This document shows, in pieces, positions 7,022-16,174 of a DNA stretch of 64,000 nt. Below the pieces are notes generated by a model. The model was not told the DNA's origin, did not search any database, and was given only the letters and a program-made list of their open reading frames with translations. A program made the translations under genes and the position numbers. This DNA is from Micromonospora halophytica (GTDB lineage: Bacteria; Actinomycetota; Actinomycetes; Mycobacteriales; Micromonosporaceae). Within the stretch, counting starts at the first letter, position 1, and every line of letters starts with the position of its first letter. The stretch is taken from contig NZ_FMDN01000001.1 in NCBI RefSeq assembly GCF_900090245.1, forward strand, positions 160,241-224,240. Reading direction: 5' to 3'.

Positions 7022-8278
7022 GATGGTCTCCGGGGATCGGCGGGGGGACGGGAGCCGTGGGGGTGGGGGTGAGGGCTGCGGGGTGGGGGGCAGGGGGGCG
7101 GGTGGGGAGAGTCGGCGGCCGCGCCAGAGCCAGGCACCGGCGGCGGTGGTGACCACCCCGACGACGACGAAGAGCAGCCGGTAGTCGAACGCGCCGACGA
7201 GCAGCGCACCGGCCCCGATCGAGAACGCCTGCGGACCGCTGACCAGCGCCTCCGAGGCCGCGGTCACCCGGCCCAGCAGCCCCGGCGGGGTACGCCGCTG
7301 CACGAGCGTGTTCAGCCCGACCATGGTCAGCGGCAGCGACACCCCGGCCAGCAGCAGGGCGAGCACCCCCAGCCGCAGGTCCGGCCAGGCCAGCGCCAGC
7401 GCGGCCGGACCGAAGAAGGTCACCCCGGCGGCGAGCGCCCCCACCTCGCCGACCCGGCGCACCACGGCCGGTGAGAGCAGACCGCCGACCAGCCCGCCGA
7501 CCCCCTGCACGGTGACCAGCACCCCCACGAACGCGGCGTCGCGGCCCAGCCCCTGGTCGACGTACGCGAAGATCAGCGACTCGCTGAAGCCCATCACCAG
7601 CGAGCCCAGCCCGTAGCCGAGCAGGGCCCGGCGCAGCGCGGGCTCACCCGCCAGGTGGCGCAGCCCCACGCCCAGCTCGGCCGGCCAGCGGAGGGTGGCC
7701 GCGGCCGGCTCCACCTCGCGCGTCCGGAGCAGCCCCACCACGGCGGCGGCGCTGACGAACCCGACCATCGCCAGCGTGGCCAGCAGCCAGCCGCCGACCG
7801 TCGCGTAGAGGGCCGCGCCGGCGAGCGGGCCGCCCAGCCGGAGCCCTTGCCGGACGGTCTGCAACGCCCCGTTCGCCTCGGCGAGCAGCTCGCTGGGCAC
7901 CAGTTGCCGGATCAGGCCGCTGAGGGTCGCGCTGAGCGTCAGGTACGACAGCCCGTACAGGCCGGCCACCACGTAGATGATCCACACGCCGGCCCGGTCC
8001 CGCACGGCGAAGAGCGGGGTGAGCAGCATGGCGGTGCCGAGGTTCGCGGCCACGAAGAACGGCCGGCGGCGGTACCGGTCGACGACCCAGCCGACCAGTG
8101 GCGCCATCGTCATCGGCGCGATGATCGCGAAGATGGTCGCGCCGGCCAGGCCGTTCGAGCCGGTCAGGTCCTTGACCCAGATGGCGAGCGCGAGCAGCAG
8201 GATGGACTCGGCGGCCATGCTGGCCAGCAGCGCGCCGAAGAGCAGTCGGAAGTCGGGGTGGCGCAGGACGGTGCGCAT
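6974..8278 (-). CDS. MFS transporter
   Basis: A 434-residue membrane protein with about 12 hydrophobic segments, and the typical major-facilitator loop VVDRYRRRPFF between segments 2 and 3. It resembles the macrolide-efflux/enterobactin-exporter group of MFS proteins; the substrate is unknown. ATG 8278 is chosen because a ggaggg ribosome binding site precedes it and the upstream 53 codons are hydrophilic and unconvincing. The last 35-40 residues are proline-rich and then encoded by the palindromic repeat at 6961-7021, so the native C terminus seems to have been extended by repeat sequence. The XRE regulator gene is divergent and could control it. Confidence 0.85.
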   Translation of the reverse strand: MRTVLRHPDFRLLFGALLASMAAESILLLALAIWVKDLTGSNGLAGATIFAIIAPMTMAPLVGWVVDRYRRRPFFVAANLGTAMLLTPLFAVRDRAGVWIIYVVAGLYGLSYLTLSATLSGLIRQLVPSELLAEANGALQTVRQGLRLGGPLAGAALYATVGGWLLATLAMVGFVSAAAVVGLLRTREVEPAAATLRWPAELGVGLRHLAGEPALRRALLGYGLGSLVMGFSESLIFAYVDQGLGRDAAFVGVLVTVQGVGGLVGGLLSPAVVRRVGEVGALAAGVTFFGPAALALAWPDLRLGVLALLLAGVSLPLTMVGLNTLVQRRTPPGLLGRVTAASEALVSGPQAFSIGAGALLVGAFDYRLLFVVVGVVTTAAGAWLWRGRRLSPPAPLPPTPQPSPPPPRLPSPRRSPETIVDHEVIAATRRESWQ

Positions 8279-8508
8279 GGGGGTTCCCTCCGCTGGGGTG
8301 GCGCCCGTCGGGCGCGGTCTGGAGGAGTTGTGGCCGGTCCGGTCATCGTCGTCCGGGCCGCTGACACTTTCCACAGTCCTCTTTTTGTCCCGTGACACGC
8401 CCTTGTCGGGGACCCCCGACGGCGACCGCGCGTCCATACTGTCCGTGTGGGCCGAATTTCATACAGTTACCGTCGCGTCCGCGGCGGTCTACGGAATCGA
8501 GGACACCC

Positions 8509-9486
8509 GTGCCTCCTGCCGTACCGAGCCCGATCCTGCGCCGACGCAGGCTCGGCACCGAACTGCGCCGCCTGCGCGAGGCGGCGGAACTCACCGGCGA
8601 CCAGGTGATCGATCGGATCGGCTGGGCGTCGGCGTCCAAGCTGTCCCGACTGGAGAACGGCCGCAGCCGGCCCGACCCGGACGACGTGGCCGTCCTGCTG
8701 GAGCTCTACGGGGCGGATCCGGACCAGCGCGCGGAGCTGATCAACATCGCCCACGAGGCCGGCGACGTGCGCGGCTGGCGCAAGTCGTACCCGGTGATGA
8801 CCCGGCAGCAGCTCGGCTGGGCGGAGATCGAGGCCGGCTGCGCGGAGATCCGTGAGTACAACCCGGTGCTGGTGCCGGGGCTGCTGCAGACCGCGGGCTA
8901 CGCCCGGCTGCGGATCGTCTCGGCCGACCTGGCCGCCGCCGCGGCCGGCGACCCGGAGGCCGGCGAGGACCCGGAGACCGAGGTACGCGCCCGGCTGGCC
9001 CGACAGTCGCTGCTGGACCGCTCCGACGGCCCCTGCTACACGGCAGTGCTGGAGGAGGCCGCGCTCGGCGAGCGGGCCGGCCCGGTCGAGGTGCGCCGGG
9101 AACAGCTCGCCAAGCTCTGCGAGCTGGCGATGCTGCCCAACGTCACCCTGCACCTGCTGCAACGGACGACGGTGATCGGCGAGTTCTACCTGCCGCCGAC
9201 CGCCTTCTCGCTCTACCGCTTCGCCGACCCGCAGGACCCGGAGACGCTGGCGATCGAAGGTGGCTTCATCGACGTCATGTCGCATGAGGCAAATACTGTA
9301 AATCGCTATAAAATGGCCTTCGAGTGGCTATGCTCGGCGGCGCTCTCCGCATCGGACACCCTCTCCTGGCTCTTCGAGGCGACGGGACGGCTGACCGACA
9401 CGGCAGCCCCGTCCACGGCGGCCCACGGGGCGGCAGCAGCGCCGGTCCAGCGCCGCCGACCTACCGGGCGCCTGACGGAGCGGTGA
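8509..9486 (+). CDS. XRE-family regulator with DUF5753 domain
   Basis: The 325-residue protein has an N-terminal helix-turn-helix (about residues 10-65, including SASKLSRLENGRSRPDP) followed by the DUF5753 domain typical of the abundant actinobacterial WhiJ-like family, with the EYNPVLVPGLLQTAGYAR segment. These regulators usually pair with a small DUF397 protein and influence development and antibiotic production in Streptomyces. The GTG start at 8509 follows a gagga site and gives the expected short N terminus. The DUF397 gene lies 77 bases downstream, and an MFS exporter is divergent upstream. Confidence 0.9.
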   Translation: MPPAVPSPILRRRRLGTELRRLREAAELTGDQVIDRIGWASASKLSRLENGRSRPDPDDVAVLLELYGADPDQRAELINIAHEAGDVRGWRKSYPVMTRQQLGWAEIEAGCAEIREYNPVLVPGLLQTAGYARLRIVSADLAAAAAGDPEAGEDPETEVRARLARQSLLDRSDGPCYTAVLEEAALGERAGPVEVRREQLAKLCELAMLPNVTLHLLQRTTVIGEFYLPPTAFSLYRFADPQDPETLAIEGGFIDVMSHEANTVNRYKMAFEWLCSAALSASDTLSWLFEATGRLTDTAAPSTAAHGAAAAPVQRRRPTGRLTER

Positions 9487-9563
9487 TCCACACCGGACCT
9501 CCGCCGGGGCCGGGCGGGCGCCACTCGTCCCCATCGGAGCAGCCCAGGAGCAGGAGCAGAACC

Positions 9564-9791
9564 ATGAACGAGATCCGTAACACCGTCGTCACCCGGCAGT
9601 TCGCCGACGCCCCCTGGCGCAAGAGCACCCGGAGCCAGACCTCGAACTGCGTCGAGGTCGCCCCGCTGGGCGCGGCGGTGGTCGCGCTGCGGGACAGCAA
9701 GGACCCGGGCGGGCCGGTGCTGCTGTTCAACCGGGCCGGCTGGCTCGGCTTCATCAGCGGCGCAAAGAACGGCCAGTTCGATCTGAACTGA
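9564..9791 (+). CDS. DUF397-domain small protein
   Basis: A 75-residue protein with the DUF397 pattern: WRKSTRSQ, then SNCVEVAPL, then VALRDSKDP and a phenylalanine- and tryptophan-containing end. DUF397 proteins sit beside XRE/DUF5753 regulators and are thought to act as partners or modulators, in a WhiJ/BldB-like system. ATG 9564 has an aggag site upstream. The spacing from the regulator gene allows co-transcription. Confidence 0.9.
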   Translation: MNEIRNTVVTRQFADAPWRKSTRSQTSNCVEVAPLGAAVVALRDSKDPGGPVLLFNRAGWLGFISGAKNGQFDLN

Positions 9792-10008
9792 TCCGGTGAG
9801 CGGGTGAGGGGCCGTCGGCGTGACGCTGGCGGCCTCTCGTCGTCTACCCGTCCACGACCGCCCTGACCAGGCATCGGATGATCGGATGACGCGCCGGACC
9901 GATGGTCGCGTTTCACTTGCCGGGATCACTGGCAGGCGTAACATGACGTTTCAGTGACGTGGAAGTTTCACTCGGTACCCGTCCGTCGCGGTCCATCCGG
10001 AGACAGCC

Positions 10009-10284
10009 ATGCGTTTCCTGATCGTTCGAACCGACATCCGCACCGCCGCCGACACCGACATCGCAGCCGCCTGGGCCGGCGGTGGTGTGCTCCGCGACGA
10101 GACGACCGCGCCCGAACCCCGCCGCCAGATCGTGCACGCCGAGGACCGGGAGGCCGCACTGCTGCTGGCGCGGGCGCTCGCCACGGTCGGCGCGGTCCGC
10201 TCCGGACGGCAGCGGGTCAAGGTGCTGCCGCTCGACGAGCCCGCCCCCACCCGCCAGGAATGCTGGGAGGCCACCGGAAGCTGA
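10009..10284 (+). CDS. Hypothetical small protein
   Basis: A 91-residue frame starting with MRFLIVRTDIRTAADTDIAAAW. It has a mixed alpha/beta composition with no membrane segment or known motif; a single cysteine sits close to the C terminus. Codon use fits the neighbours and the frame is bounded by a convergent terminator, so it is likely real. I do not recognise the family. The unusual AT content upstream (9930-9975, gtttcagtgacgtggaag) may contain its promoter. Confidence 0.6.
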   Translation: MRFLIVRTDIRTAADTDIAAAWAGGGVLRDETTAPEPRRQIVHAEDREAALLLARALATVGAVRSGRQRVKVLPLDEPAPTRQECWEATGS

Positions 10285-10366
10285 CCCCCGCACCGACGTC
10301 CGTCGTGGTCGGACCGGCTCCCCCGCCGCGGTTCCTACGCCCCATCCGCCACGACGGCCCGTGTCC

Positions 10367-10402
10367 GGCCCGTGACCGTCGCGGCAACGACGGTCACGGG
10401 CC
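10367..10402. terminator. Convergent hairpin terminator
   Basis: A 15-bp perfect stem (10367-10381 with 10388-10402) with a six-base loop lies between the plus-strand small gene and the minus-strand Nudix gene. It is suited to stop transcription from both sides. Confidence 0.7.
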
Positions 10403-10484
10403 GGGACCGTGTCCGGGCCAGGTCCGTCACCGGCACGGGTACGGCATCCACGAGCCCTCGGCCGCGCACCGGGACGACGGGCGG

Positions 10485-11432
10485 TCAGCAGTGGCCGTCG
10501 AGCCAGCGGTGCACGAGGAAGAGCGCGATCGACGACGGCGGCGGCAGGATCAACCGGTCACCACCGCCGACGTCCACCGCCCGCCCGGCCAACGCCGCGC
10601 CGATCTCCCGGCGGGTGAACCAACGGGCGTACGCGATCTCGGCCGGATCGACCCGGACCGGTGCCGCCGGATCCGCCTCGGCCAGGAAGCCCAGCATCAG
10701 CGAGCCGGGAAACGGCCACGCCTGGCTGCCCGCGTACCCGATCTTCTCGACCGCGACCCCGACCTCCTCGCGGACCTCGCGCAGCACGGCGGCCTCCGCC
10801 GACTCCCCCGGCTCGACGTAACCGGCCAGGCAGGAGTAACGCCGCACGCCCGGCGTACGCGGCCAGGTGGCGTTGTTGCCGAGCAGGCAGCGGCCGTCCG
10901 GGCCGTCCACCCCGTCGTGCACCAGCACGATCATCGCCGGGTCGGTGCGCGGCCAGGCCCGGTGGCCCTGTGCGTCCACCCGGGACCAGCCGCCCTCGTC
11001 CAGCTCCGTGCGGTGCCCCGTCCGGGGCGACCAGCCGTGCCCGAGGTGCCAGTTGACCAGGGCCAGGGCGGTGGTGAAGACACCCGCGTCCCGGTCGCTG
11101 AGCAGGTGGCCGACCTCCCGCAGGCTCACCGCGCGGGTCGCCGGCAGCTCCGGCAGCGGCGCGTCCACCGCGAAGACCGGTACGCCGTCCGGCTCCACCC
11201 CGAGGAAGAGCGGCACCGCCTCCCCGGTCGGCCCCAGGTCGGCCGGGTCCCGCAGCACCAGCGCGGGTGGGCTGGCGTCGGTACGCACCAGCGCCCGACC
11301 CCCGTGGGTCGAGTCGAGCACGAGCACCCGGGCCCGCCGCCACGCCTGCGCCAGCCACTCCCGGTCGGTACGCCGGTGCGCCGCCCGGTCGAGGGTGGAG
11401 CGGGCCAGCGGCGGGGCCGGCTCGCCACTCAC
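10485..11432 (-). CDS. nudC: NudC-like NAD(H) pyrophosphatase
   Basis: A 315-residue Nudix hydrolase. The Nudix box (GYVEPGES to REVREEVGV) lies near residues 205-228, and the SQAWPFPGSLMLGF motif, diagnostic of NADH diphosphatases, follows it. NudC cleaves NAD(H) into mononucleotides and can remove NAD caps from RNA. The four zinc-binding cysteines that normally precede the Nudix domain are absent: the corresponding region near residues 130-150 (WHLGHGWSPRTGHRTEL) has no cysteine. The gene overlaps the preceding M16 peptidase gene by four bases, so the three minus-strand genes form an operon. M. tuberculosis has nudC at the same relative position. Confidence 0.87.
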   Translation of the reverse strand: MSGEPAPPLARSTLDRAAHRRTDREWLAQAWRRARVLVLDSTHGGRALVRTDASPPALVLRDPADLGPTGEAVPLFLGVEPDGVPVFAVDAPLPELPATRAVSLREVGHLLSDRDAGVFTTALALVNWHLGHGWSPRTGHRTELDEGGWSRVDAQGHRAWPRTDPAMIVLVHDGVDGPDGRCLLGNNATWPRTPGVRRYSCLAGYVEPGESAEAAVLREVREEVGVAVEKIGYAGSQAWPFPGSLMLGFLAEADPAAPVRVDPAEIAYARWFTRREIGAALAGRAVDVGGGDRLILPPPSSIALFLVHRWLDGHC

Positions 11433-12775
11433 GCCGACTCCCGCCGTACCGGGGTCAACACCGCCAGCTGCCCCTCGATCCGGTCGGCGTCGCCCAGCAC
11501 CAACGTGACCGCGTTCGCCGGCGCCAGGTAGCGGGCGGCCACCTCGGCGACATCGTCCACGGTCGCCTTCGCCAGCCGGGCGGCGTGCTCGGCGAGGAAC
11601 TCCAGGCGCAGCCCGTTGCCGGCGTACGCGCTGGTCAGCGAGGCGAGCCCGGCCTGGGTGGACATGCCGAGCTGGAGCGTGCCGAGGGCGTACTGCCGGG
11701 CCTGCTCCAGTTCGTCCGGCTTCGGCGCGACGGTGGCCAGCCGGCCCAGCTCGTACATGGTCTCCAGCAGCGCCGGGCCGGTCACCTCGGTGGCCACCTC
11801 CGCGGCGGCCACCAGCACCGACCCGGCGACCGAGTGCTCGACGGTGGAGTGCGGCCCGTACGTGTAGCCCTTGTCCTCGCGGATGTTCTCCGTCCAGCGG
11901 GACGAGAAGTAACCGCCGAAGAGCAGGTTGGCCAGTTGCAGCGGAGCGTGGTCGGGGTGGGTGCGGGGCACCGCCGGCAGCGCGACCCGCAGCGAGGACT
12001 GCACCGAACCGGGCCGGTCGACCAGCAGCAACGGGCCCGGCTCCAGCGGTGGCGCGGGCGGCAGCTCGGCGCCCCGGCGGTCGCCGTTCCAGCCGGCCAG
12101 GGCCTTCTCGGCGGCGTCCAGCGCGCGCTCCGGCTGCACGTCGCCGACCAGCACCAGCACCGCCTCGGCCGGATGCACCTGATCGGCGTGCAGCTTACGC
12201 AGGGCGGCCGGGCGGACCGCCCGCACCTGGTCGGGCTCCGGCGTCTGCACCGCGTACGGATGCCGGCCGTAGATCCGCTTGAGCAGGGCGGTACGGGCCA
12301 GGTGAGCGGGCTGGCTCTGGGCCACCTGGATCCGGTCGACCAACCGGTCCCGCTCGGTGTCGACCCACTCGGCCGGGTAGGTGGCCCCGATCAGCACGTC
12401 GGCGAGGATCTCCAGCATCCGGTCCAGGCCGGTGACCAGGCCCGCCCCGGAGAGCATCAGCCGGTCCGGGTCGATGCCGGCCGACAGGCCGCCGCCGACC
12501 TTCTGCAGCTCGGCGGCGATCCGGGTCGCGGTGTGCGTCCGGGTGCCGGAGAGGACGGTCTGCGAGAGCATCGCGCCGCGGGCCAGGTGGGTCCGGCCGA
12601 ACGGCATCCAGAGCCGCAGCTCGACCAGGGGGACGGCGGGACGGCGTACCGCGATCACGGTGAGCCCGTTGGCCAGCCGTCGCTCGGCCTGCTTCGGCAG
12701 CTTGAGCTTGCGGGTCGGGCCGAGCGGCGGCAGCGCGCGGGCCTCGGCGGGAGGGGTCGTCGTCACCGAGCTCAC
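11429..12775 (-). CDS. M16-family peptidase, non-catalytic subunit
   Basis: The 448-residue protein has the M16 (pitrilysin/processing peptidase) fold but lacks the HxxEH zinc motif. It keeps the REDKGYTYG segment near residue 300, the arginine/tyrosine pair that binds substrate in the non-catalytic half of these enzymes. It overlaps the preceding gene, which has the zinc motif, by four bases (ATGA), so the two proteins very probably form a heterodimer, as in mitochondrial processing peptidase and paired bacterial M16B proteins. The substrate is unknown. Confidence 0.88.
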   Translation of the reverse strand: MSSVTTTPPAEARALPPLGPTRKLKLPKQAERRLANGLTVIAVRRPAVPLVELRLWMPFGRTHLARGAMLSQTVLSGTRTHTATRIAAELQKVGGGLSAGIDPDRLMLSGAGLVTGLDRMLEILADVLIGATYPAEWVDTERDRLVDRIQVAQSQPAHLARTALLKRIYGRHPYAVQTPEPDQVRAVRPAALRKLHADQVHPAEAVLVLVGDVQPERALDAAEKALAGWNGDRRGAELPPAPPLEPGPLLLVDRPGSVQSSLRVALPAVPRTHPDHAPLQLANLLFGGYFSSRWTENIREDKGYTYGPHSTVEHSVAGSVLVAAAEVATEVTGPALLETMYELGRLATVAPKPDELEQARQYALGTLQLGMSTQAGLASLTSAYAGNGLRLEFLAEHAARLAKATVDDVAEVAARYLAPANAVTLVLGDADRIEGQLAVLTPVRRESA

Positions 12776-14082
12776 CTGGCACCTCCGGGGATGACCTCGA
12801 CTGCGGCGCGGCGCTCCGGCCGCAGGGTGGCGGCGGCGGCCCGCACCTGGTCCTCGGTGACCTCGCCGACCAGCCGGGGCAGCTCGTTGAGCAGGCCCGG
12901 CTCGCCGCGCTGCTGCTCCAGCACCGCCATCCGCAGCGCCCGGCCGAGCACCGCGTCGGTGTCCCGCAGCAGGTGGGTGGCCATCCGGGCCTGGGTCCGC
13001 GCCAGCTCGCCCTCGGTCAGCCCGTCGGTGGCGAGCCGGTCCAGTTCCTCATCGAAGGTCCGCAGCACCTTGTCGACGTCGCCGCCGGGCGGCAGGTGCG
13101 CCTGGAGCAACAGCGCGGTCGGGTCCCGCACGTCGAAGGGGTCGCCCATGAAGCCCAGGTACCCGCCGATGCCGGTCACCGTCCGGTCCCGCTGGACCAG
13201 CCGCTCGACCAGCCGGGACGCGTCGCCGTCGGTGAGTACCTCGGCCAGCACCACGTACGGCAGGTAGCCGGCGAAGTCGTCGATCGGGTCGGGCACCCGC
13301 CAGGCCCCGGCCACCGCCGGCAACGGCGCCAGCTGGTCGGTGTACGCGTGCCGCCGCTCGACGGTCAGGTCCGGCTCGGTGAAGTCGGGGCGTTCCGGCG
13401 CGGGGCGGGCCGGCACGTCGCCGAAGTGCCGCTCGATCAGCGCGGTCGCCTCGACCACGTCGATGTCTCCGCTGACCGCCAGCACGGCGTTGCCGCTGGC
13501 GTAGTAGCGGCGGAAGAAGTCGGCGGCGTCGGCGACGGTGGCCGACTCCAGGTCGGTGAAGGAGCCGTACCCGTCGTGCGCGTTGGGGAACGTGTCGAAC
13601 ATGACCGGTGGCAGGGTCAGCCAGGGAAACCCGCCGTACGGCCGGTTGAGCACGTTGACCCGGATCTCCTCCTTGACCACGTCGACCTGGTTGCGCAGGT
13701 TCTCCTCGGTCAGCCGGGGGCCGCGCATCCGGTCGGCCTCCAGGAACAGCGCCCGTTCCAGGGCGTTGCTCGGCAGCGTCTCGAAGTAGTCGGTGTAGTC
13801 CAGGTGGGTGGAGCCGTTGAAGGTGCCGCCGGCACCCTGGACGTGCCGGAAGTGGGCCAGCTTCTCCAGGTTCTCCGAGCCCTGGAACATCAGGTGCTCG
13901 AAGAGGTGGGCGAAGCCGGTGCGTCCCTCCGGTTCGGACCGGATGCCGACGTCGTAGACGACCGCGACCCCGATCACCGGGGCGCTGCGGTCCGGGGTGA
14001 GGACCACCCGCAGACCGTTGTCGAGGCGGAACCGCTCGACGGGGTATTTCGTCGTTGGAATCTTCGCTCTCCGCGTCGGCAC
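12772..14082 (-). CDS. M16-family zinc metallopeptidase, catalytic subunit
   Basis: A 436-residue M16 protein with the inverted zinc motif HLFEH (near residue 60) in the context FAHLFEHLMFQGS, and a downstream glutamate-rich stretch (VDVVKEEIR) providing the third ligand. The GTG start at 14082 is chosen because the protein then begins a few residues before the conserved FRLDNGLRVVL strand; an earlier ATG adds a cysteine-rich tail of 16 residues. It is the first gene of a three-gene operon with its non-catalytic partner and the Nudix gene. Confidence 0.9.
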   Translation of the reverse strand: MPTRRAKIPTTKYPVERFRLDNGLRVVLTPDRSAPVIGVAVVYDVGIRSEPEGRTGFAHLFEHLMFQGSENLEKLAHFRHVQGAGGTFNGSTHLDYTDYFETLPSNALERALFLEADRMRGPRLTEENLRNQVDVVKEEIRVNVLNRPYGGFPWLTLPPVMFDTFPNAHDGYGSFTDLESATVADAADFFRRYYASGNAVLAVSGDIDVVEATALIERHFGDVPARPAPERPDFTEPDLTVERRHAYTDQLAPLPAVAGAWRVPDPIDDFAGYLPYVVLAEVLTDGDASRLVERLVQRDRTVTGIGGYLGFMGDPFDVRDPTALLLQAHLPPGGDVDKVLRTFDEELDRLATDGLTEGELARTQARMATHLLRDTDAVLGRALRMAVLEQQRGEPGLLNELPRLVGEVTEDQVRAAAATLRPERRAAVEVIPGGAR

Positions 14083-14149
14083 GTGCTCGACCCTAGCGTG
14101 TCCGCACCGCCCGCACCCGGCACCTGACACAGTGGTGACCCGCGGCCCC

Positions 14150-14209
14150 GCCGACCCCGACGTCGGCCCGCCCGCCGCTGTGCCAGGTCGGGCCGACGTC
14201 GGGGTCGGC
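14150..14209. repeat. Perfect 21-bp inverted repeat
   Basis: Bases 14150-14170 and 14189-14209 are exact complements, spaced by 18 bases. The arms are GC-rich (gccgaccccgacgtcggccc). It lies between the start of the M16 operon and the end of a small membrane-protein gene, all on the minus strand, so it probably ends the small gene's transcript; it may also be a dispersed repeat. Confidence 0.65.
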
Positions 14210-14259
14210 GTCGCCGAACTGCCAGGCCGTCGAGCGGCCCGCCCCCCACGCCGACGCGG

Positions 14260-14460
14260 TCAGCCGGCCGTCAACTCGACGGCCGGTGCGCTCACGCCGC
14301 CCGGGCTGTGCAGCTCGACCAGACCGGCCGGGGCGGCCCGGCCCGGCCTCGGGTGCCAGGGGGCGAACGCCGCGACCATGGCGAGCAACAGCCCTGCGCC
14401 CGCCACCGCGAGCACCACCATCAGCTCACGCATCGCCCCCGAGTCGACGTCGACCACCAT
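14260..14460 (-). CDS. Small single-span membrane protein
   Basis: A 66-residue protein with one strong membrane segment (LMVVLAVAGAGLLLAMVAAF, about residues 13-32) and a short hydrophilic C-terminal part containing PWHPRPGR. ATG 14460 follows a gggaaggg site; upstream in-frame codons look non-coding. Function unknown; many Micromonospora genomes carry such small proteins. It stands alone on the minus strand. Confidence 0.6.
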   Translation of the reverse strand: MVVDVDSGAMRELMVVLAVAGAGLLLAMVAAFAPWHPRPGRAAPAGLVELHSPGGVSAPAVELTAG

Positions 14461-14653
14461 GTCACCCTTCCCGAGCCGGCCCCCCGGCCGGCTCTTCCCC
14501 CCGGGGACAAGCTTCGACCAGCCGTGGATCCGGGAACAGTCGCCGATCGGACGCACTTACGCCTGTTTGCCGACTCGGCCGGCGACATGATCACCCTGCG
14601 CAGCCGCCTGCTCGCCCCACGTCCCGCGGGGTCGGGTCAGGACAGGACGGGGC

Positions 14654-15961
14654 TCAGGCGCTGCGGGGGCGGCGCGGCCGGCGCGAACGGCCGGAGGCCC
14701 GGTGGGCGCGGCCACCCTCCCCACCGGCGGTACGCGGGCGGGCGGCCGGGGCCGGCTGCGGCACGGCGATGGTCACCGGCACCCCGGACGGCTCCCGGGC
14801 CCCGGTCACCCGGGTCAGGGCCTCGTCGCCGGGGCGTACCTGGGCGGTGTGCGGCTTGATGCCGGCCACGCTCATCAGCCGGGAGACGTCCCGGCGCTGC
14901 TCGGGCAGGACCAGCGTGACCACGGCGCCCGACTCCCCCGCCCGGGCGGTACGACCGCCCCGGTGCAGGTAGTCCTTCGCCTCGGTCGGCGGGTCGACGT
15001 TGACCACGAGGTCGAGCCCGTCGACGTGGATGCCCCGGGCCGCCACGTCGGTGGCGACCAGGGCGGTCACCTGACCGGTGCGGAACTGCTCCAGGATCCG
15101 GGTGCGCTGCGGCTGCGACTTGCCACCGTGCAGGGCCGCGGCGCGTACCCCCCTGGCCAGGAGCTGGCGGGCGACCCGGTCGGCGCGGTGCTTGGTCGCC
15201 ATGAACAGGATGGTGCGGCCCTCGCGGGCGGCGATCCGGGCGAGCGCGTCGGGCTTGTCCGCCGCGTCGAGGTGCAGGACGTGGTGCGTCATCGCGCTCA
15301 CCGTCGCGGTGCCCGGGTCGACCGAGTGCGAGACCGGGTCGGTGAGGAAGCGGCGGACCAGCTTGTCCACGCCACCGTCGAGGGTGGCGGAGAAGAGCAT
15401 CCGCTGGCCGTTCGGGGCGACCTGCTCCAGCAGCTTGGTGACCTGCGGCAGGAAGCCCATGTCGGCCATCTGGTCTGCCTCGTCGAGCACGGTGACGGCC
15501 ACCTGGTCGAGGCGGGCGTCACCCCGGTTGATCAGGTCGTGCAGCCGGCCCGGGGTGGCGACCAGCACCTCTGCGCCGGCGCGCAGCGCGTCGGCCTGCC
15601 GTTGCAGCGACAGGCCACCGACGACGGTGGCGCAGCGCAGCCCGAGGACCCGGGCGTACGGGGTGAGCGCGGTGGTGACCTGCTGGGCCAGCTCACGGGT
15701 CGGCACCAGCACCAGCGCCAGCGGGCGGCCCGGGCGGGCCCGGCGGCCGGCGGTGCGGTGCAGCACGGGCAGCCCGAAGGCGAGCGTCTTGCCGGAACCG
15801 GTCCGGCCCCGGCCGAGCAGATCACGGCCGGCGAGCGAGTCCGGCAGGGAAGCCGCCTGGATCGGGAACGGCTCGGTGATGCCCTGCGCGGCCAGTTCGG
15901 CGACGAGCGCGGGCGCGAGGCCGGTGGCGGCGAAGGTGGGAATGGTCATGGTCATGCGCAA
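14654..15961 (-). CDS. DEAD-box RNA helicase
   Basis: A 435-residue RNA helicase with the Q-motif region (ITEPFPIQAASLP), Walker A GRGRTGSGKT near residue 50, the DEAD box (VLDEADQMADMGF), the SAT motif (LFSATLD) and the late motif HRGGRTARAG. The C-terminal tail is basic and rich in arginine. Such proteins unwind structured RNA, in ribosome assembly or mRNA turnover, often during cold adaptation; the cold-shock gene 210 bases upstream on the same strand supports that. Three closely spaced ATG codons (15961, 15955, 15949) could serve as start. Confidence 0.92.
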   Translation of the reverse strand: MRMTMTIPTFAATGLAPALVAELAAQGITEPFPIQAASLPDSLAGRDLLGRGRTGSGKTLAFGLPVLHRTAGRRARPGRPLALVLVPTRELAQQVTTALTPYARVLGLRCATVVGGLSLQRQADALRAGAEVLVATPGRLHDLINRGDARLDQVAVTVLDEADQMADMGFLPQVTKLLEQVAPNGQRMLFSATLDGGVDKLVRRFLTDPVSHSVDPGTATVSAMTHHVLHLDAADKPDALARIAAREGRTILFMATKHRADRVARQLLARGVRAAALHGGKSQPQRTRILEQFRTGQVTALVATDVAARGIHVDGLDLVVNVDPPTEAKDYLHRGGRTARAGESGAVVTLVLPEQRRDVSRLMSVAGIKPHTAQVRPGDEALTRVTGAREPSGVPVTIAVPQPAPAARPRTAGGEGGRAHRASGRSRRPRRPRSA

Positions 15962-16068
15962 TGCCTTCCTCGACGCGGCACGTGTCGAGGGAGGGCGCCG
16001 GGAATGCGGCGCTGTCGCAGGCGGAGAGTGCGCCGCGACTCACAAGCACGAACCGATTGGGTACGGGG

Positions 16069-16122
16069 CGGTCCGCCGCAGCGCGCCGCCCCGCCGGAGC
16101 GGGTGGGCGGCGCGGCGGACCG
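16069..16122 (-). terminator. Hairpin after the cold-shock gene
   Basis: An 11-bp outer stem (16069-16079 with 16112-16122) encloses further GC pairing. It lies 53 bases past the cold-shock gene stop and before the helicase gene, so it may separate the two transcripts or allow partial readthrough. Confidence 0.55.
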
Positions 16123-16174
16123 GCCCGTCACCACGCCCGGGGGGCGCGATGGGTGTTACCGGTCGATCCGAGGG

